NCBI GenBank assembly: GCA_964544965.1
Contig: CAZJED010000045.1
Coordinates: forward strand, 1-9,868
Length of the DNA stretch: 9,868 bases
Reading direction: 5' to 3'
From: UBA11869 sp964544965
Lineage (GTDB): Bacteria > Pseudomonadota > Gammaproteobacteria > Eutrophobiales > Eutrophobiaceae
Under the pieces are notes generated by a model, which searched no databases, was not told where the DNA came from, and worked only from the letters and a program-made list of their open reading frames with translations. A program made the position numbers and the translations under genes. Shown piece by piece: positions 7,775 through 9,868 of this stretch (position 1 is the stretch's first letter; every line of letters begins with the position of its first letter).

Positions 7775-8641
7775 ATGTCAAAAAAACATCCTATCATAGC
7801 AATCACTGGTTCATCAGGCGCTGGGACAAGTATCGCCAAAAGTGCCTTTATGTATATATTCCGCAAGCATGGAATCAACCCGGCGATCATTGACGGGGAC
7901 TGTTTTCATCGCTATAACCGTAGTGAAATGGATAAACTTAGTGCTGAGGCTGAAAAAAATAGCACTCGTTTGACGCACTTTGGCCCTGAAGGGAATCTTT
8001 TTGAAAAATTGGAAAACGTATTCGATGAATATAGTAAAAAAGGTACCGGGGAAAGACGTTTTTATATTCATGATGAAAAAGAAGCATCGGAACATGGTAG
8101 CGCCACAGGTACACTAACACCCTGGGAGCCACTTGAAAAAAATACTGATTTACTTTTTTATGAAGGTCTCCACGGAGGTCTTGTAACTAACAAAATAAAT
8201 GTTGCAAAGCATGTTGACTTACTTATTGGTGTGACACCAATAATTAACTTAGAATGGATGCAAAAAATACATCGGGATCGTGCAATCAGAGGCTACACAA
8301 CAGAAGACGCAACTAAACTTATTCTAAGTCGAATGCATGATTATGTGCATTATATTACACCACAATTTTCGCTAACTGATATCAATTTCCAACGCGTACC
8401 AACTATTGACACGTCAAATCCATTTGCAACTCATTACATACCAACTAACGATGAGAGTTTCAGTGTATTACATATTCGAAATTTAGAAAAAATTAATGTT
8501 GACTTTCGCCATTTACTGGAAATGCTTGAAGGGTCAATCATGTCGAGTCCTGACACCATAGTTGTTCCTGCAGGGAAAAAAGTTTTTGCGATGCAATTAA
8601 TTCTAACCCCGGTTATTCAAAAACTCTTAAGCGAAAAATAA
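7775..8641 (+). CDS. prk: Phosphoribulokinase, class I (proteobacterial type)
   Basis: A 288-residue cytosolic kinase that phosphorylates ribulose 5-phosphate with ATP to ribulose 1,5-bisphosphate, the RubisCO substrate. Length and sequence fit the octameric, NADH-activated proteobacterial class (about 290 residues). The P-loop is GSSGAGTS (12-19), without the usual Walker lysine, as normal for this class. DGDCFHRYNR (40-49) holds the catalytic-base Asp42 with His45 and Arg49. FYEGLHG (128-134) carries the Walker B-type Glu130. NLEWMQKIHRDRAIRGYTTE (158-177) contains Lys164 and Arg167/169/172 of the substrate and catalytic region. PQFSLTDINFQRVPTIDTSN (196-215) and the C-terminal MQLILTP (273-279) are also conserved. 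The redox-regulatory cysteines of plant and cyanobacterial enzymes are absent. It heads a plus-strand cluster with parA and a reductase. No RubisCO or cbbR gene is in the window. The distant relative PrkB of non-autotrophs is an alternative, but similarity to the autotroph enzymes is extensive. Confidence 0.94.
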   Translation: MSKKHPIIAITGSSGAGTSIAKSAFMYIFRKHGINPAIIDGDCFHRYNRSEMDKLSAEAEKNSTRLTHFGPEGNLFEKLENVFDEYSKKGTGERRFYIHDEKEASEHGSATGTLTPWEPLEKNTDLLFYEGLHGGLVTNKINVAKHVDLLIGVTPIINLEWMQKIHRDRAIRGYTTEDATKLILSRMHDYVHYITPQFSLTDINFQRVPTIDTSNPFATHYIPTNDESFSVLHIRNLEKINVDFRHLLEMLEGSIMSSPDTIVVPAGKKVFAMQLILTPVIQKLLSEK

Positions 8642-8668
8642 ATTTTAATGATTAGGAATATTAAATAA

Positions 8669-9328
8669 ATGCGAACTATTATTGTACTAAATCCTAAAGG
8701 TGGCTGCGGCAAAAGTACTATTTCAATAAACATTGCTAGTTATTTTGCAATTAAAGGCAAAAAAGTAACTTTGGCTGATTGTGATCCGCAGGGCTCAAGC
8801 CGAGATTGGTTATCAATAAGACCAGATAGATATAGTGCTATTAATGGCATAGTCGTAGATGATGATCGTTTACAAATTCCAAGAAATACGGAAGTTTTGA
8901 TTATTGATACGCCTGCTGCTATTGGTGATAAAAGATTAGCCAAATATCTTAGAAAAGCGCAAAGTTTAATAATGCCGATAATTGCATCTCCAATAGATAT
9001 TCGTGCTGCAGAACATTTTCTAGATGAGCTTTTTTCTTTTAAAGGCTCAATAAATAATAAAATAAAAATAGCCACTGTTGCTAATCGTGTTAGAGAAGAT
9101 ACTTTAATTGCAGCTAAATTAGAGCATTATTTAGATAATATAAAATTACCAAATGGAAAAAGATTGCCTTTCATGACGATGCTTCGTGCAAGTCAAAACT
9201 ACATCCATGCAGCGGAACGTGGTTTAAGTATCTTTGAATTACCTCCATCTAAAACATATTATGACCGTGAGCAGTGGGCGCCTTTATTGCGTTGGTTAAA
9301 CAGTAAACGAAGTCTTCCAACTAAATAA
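8669..9328 (+). CDS. ParA/MinD-family ATPase of unknown cargo
   Basis: A 219-residue P-loop ATPase of the short ParA type, with no N-terminal DNA-binding extension. The deviant Walker A is KGGCGKST (10-17) with both signature Lys10 and Lys15. Walker A' is LADCDPQGSSRDW (35-47) with Asp37 and Asp39. Walker B is VLIIDTPA (76-83) with Asp80. PIIASPIDIRAAEHFLDEL follows at about 103-121. Family members form ATP-dependent dimers on the nucleoid and position plasmids, carboxysomes, chemotaxis arrays or other cargos with a partner protein. The start has AGGA at 8654-8657, eleven bases away. It begins 27 bp after prk and ends 13 bp before the reductase start. No parB-like or mcdB-like gene follows directly. 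A carboxysome-positioning (McdA-like) role is conceivable given prk, but no carboxysome gene is visible. The fold is certain; the role is open. Confidence 0.9.
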   Translation: MRTIIVLNPKGGCGKSTISINIASYFAIKGKKVTLADCDPQGSSRDWLSIRPDRYSAINGIVVDDDRLQIPRNTEVLIIDTPAAIGDKRLAKYLRKAQSLIMPIIASPIDIRAAEHFLDELFSFKGSINNKIKIATVANRVREDTLIAAKLEHYLDNIKLPNGKRLPFMTMLRASQNYIHAAERGLSIFELPPSKTYYDREQWAPLLRWLNSKRSLPTK

Positions 9329-9341
9329 TTTCCTGTTAAAA

Positions 9342-9868
9342 ATGGCTTACACAGCAAAACTTAATAGGCAAAATATAACTTTTATAGTTAATGAAGATGA
9401 AAGCATTCTCGATGCAGCGACAAGACAAGGCCATAATTTACCTTATGGTTGTCGTAACGGCGAGTGTGGTTCATGTATTGCTGAAATTGTATCTGGTAGT
9501 TTTTTTTATAATGGCGCAAATCCTGAGTATCTACAACAAGAGGTGCTCGGCAAAAGAAGAGCGTTACTTTGCCAAGCCAGGGTGTCAAGTGATATAGAAA
9601 TTAATGCGAATTTACTAGAAACAGAAACTGAAATTACATTAAAGCAACTTCCCTGCCGCGTAAAATCGACTGAAAAGCTGAATGATTCAGTGATGCGTAT
9701 TATTTTAGAATTACCCAAAACTGAGCGATTAGAATTTTTACCCGGACAGTACGTAGATTTTATTTTACCTGATGGGAAAAAACGTTCTTTTTCACTCGCA
9801 AACCCCCCGCATGAAAATCAAGTATTAGAATTTCATGTTCGTTATTATGATGGGGGTATATTTTCTGA
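9342..9868 (+). CDS. 2Fe-2S ferredoxin/FAD-dependent reductase (N-terminal part, runs off right edge)
   Basis: The frame is open from ATG 9342 to the window edge (175 codons plus two bases). Residues 1-88 form a plant-type ferredoxin domain whose cluster ligands are Cys37, Cys42, Cys45 (YGCRNGECGSC) and Cys77 (LLCQARV). From about 100 a ferredoxin-NADP-reductase-like FAD domain begins, with FLPGQYVDF (132-140) and the FAD motif RSFSLAN (148-154), followed by FHVRYYDGGIFS at the edge. An NAD(P)H-binding domain is expected beyond the edge. Such proteins pass electrons from NAD(P)H through FAD to 2Fe-2S and then to an oxygenase, dehydratase or flavin. Many databases name this architecture CDP-6-deoxy-delta-3,4-glucoseen reductase, and related enzymes are oxygenase reductase components (BenC, MmoC). 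The true partner is unknown. No Shine-Dalgarno is seen in the 13-bp gap after parA, which suggests translational coupling. Confidence 0.88.
   Translation, partial: MAYTAKLNRQNITFIVNEDESILDAATRQGHNLPYGCRNGECGSCIAEIVSGSFFYNGANPEYLQQEVLGKRRALLCQARVSSDIEINANLLETETEITLKQLPCRVKSTEKLNDSVMRIILELPKTERLEFLPGQYVDFILPDGKKRSFSLANPPHENQVLEFHVRYYDGGIFS

Noticed and set aside
7775..9328. Idea that prk-parA is a plasmid partition or mobile locus.
   Set aside because: No parB, parS-like repeats, replication gene, integrase or insertion-sequence end is visible, and the flanking genes are chromosomal housekeeping genes.
9388..9718. Short frames on both strands within the last 500 bases.
   Set aside because: They are shadows of the partial ferredoxin-FAD reductase, whose frame carries all four cluster cysteines and the FAD motif.

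Overview
This AT-rich window looks like chromosomal DNA from an autotrophic gammaproteobacterium. The UvrD, PmbA/TldE and MsbA proteins have gammaproteobacterial lengths and motifs. A class I (proteobacterial) phosphoribulokinase points to a Calvin-Benson-Bassham cycle. A low-GC chemoautotroph of the SUP05/Thioglobus type, or a related symbiont, would fit. That placement is an inference from gene content and base composition, because no rRNA or other marker gene lies in the window.

Layout. On the left, on the minus strand, uvrD (345-2510) is followed 26 bp later by the start of a TRAP-transporter substrate-binding lipoprotein gene that runs off the left edge (1-318). Divergent from uvrD is pmbA/tldE (2605-3951, plus). 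It converges, with only 23 bp between stop codons, on a small type V autotransporter gene (3975-5639, minus). A 215-bp AT-rich gap separates that gene from msbA (5855-7615, minus). Across a 159-bp divergent region begins a plus-strand cluster: prk (7775-8641), a ParA-family ATPase (8669-9328) and the first 175 codons of a 2Fe-2S/FAD reductase (9342 to the right edge). Spacings of 27 and 13 bp suggest these three are co-transcribed.

The left and centre hold housekeeping functions: DNA repair helicase, TldD/TldE peptide processing partner and lipid A-core flippase. The autotransporter is the accessory element among them. The right cluster links carbon fixation (prk) with a ParA ATPase that could position a cargo and with an electron-transfer flavoprotein. 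No RubisCO, carboxysome or parB-like gene is visible, so the ParA partner is unknown.

The points most worth a second look are the prk-parA-reductase cluster, the short-passenger autotransporter, and a plus-strand terminator-like hairpin just beyond the autotransporter start. That hairpin could end read-through transcription from pmbA antisense to the whole autotransporter gene. I see no CRISPR array, insertion sequence, tRNA, rRNA or long repeat.
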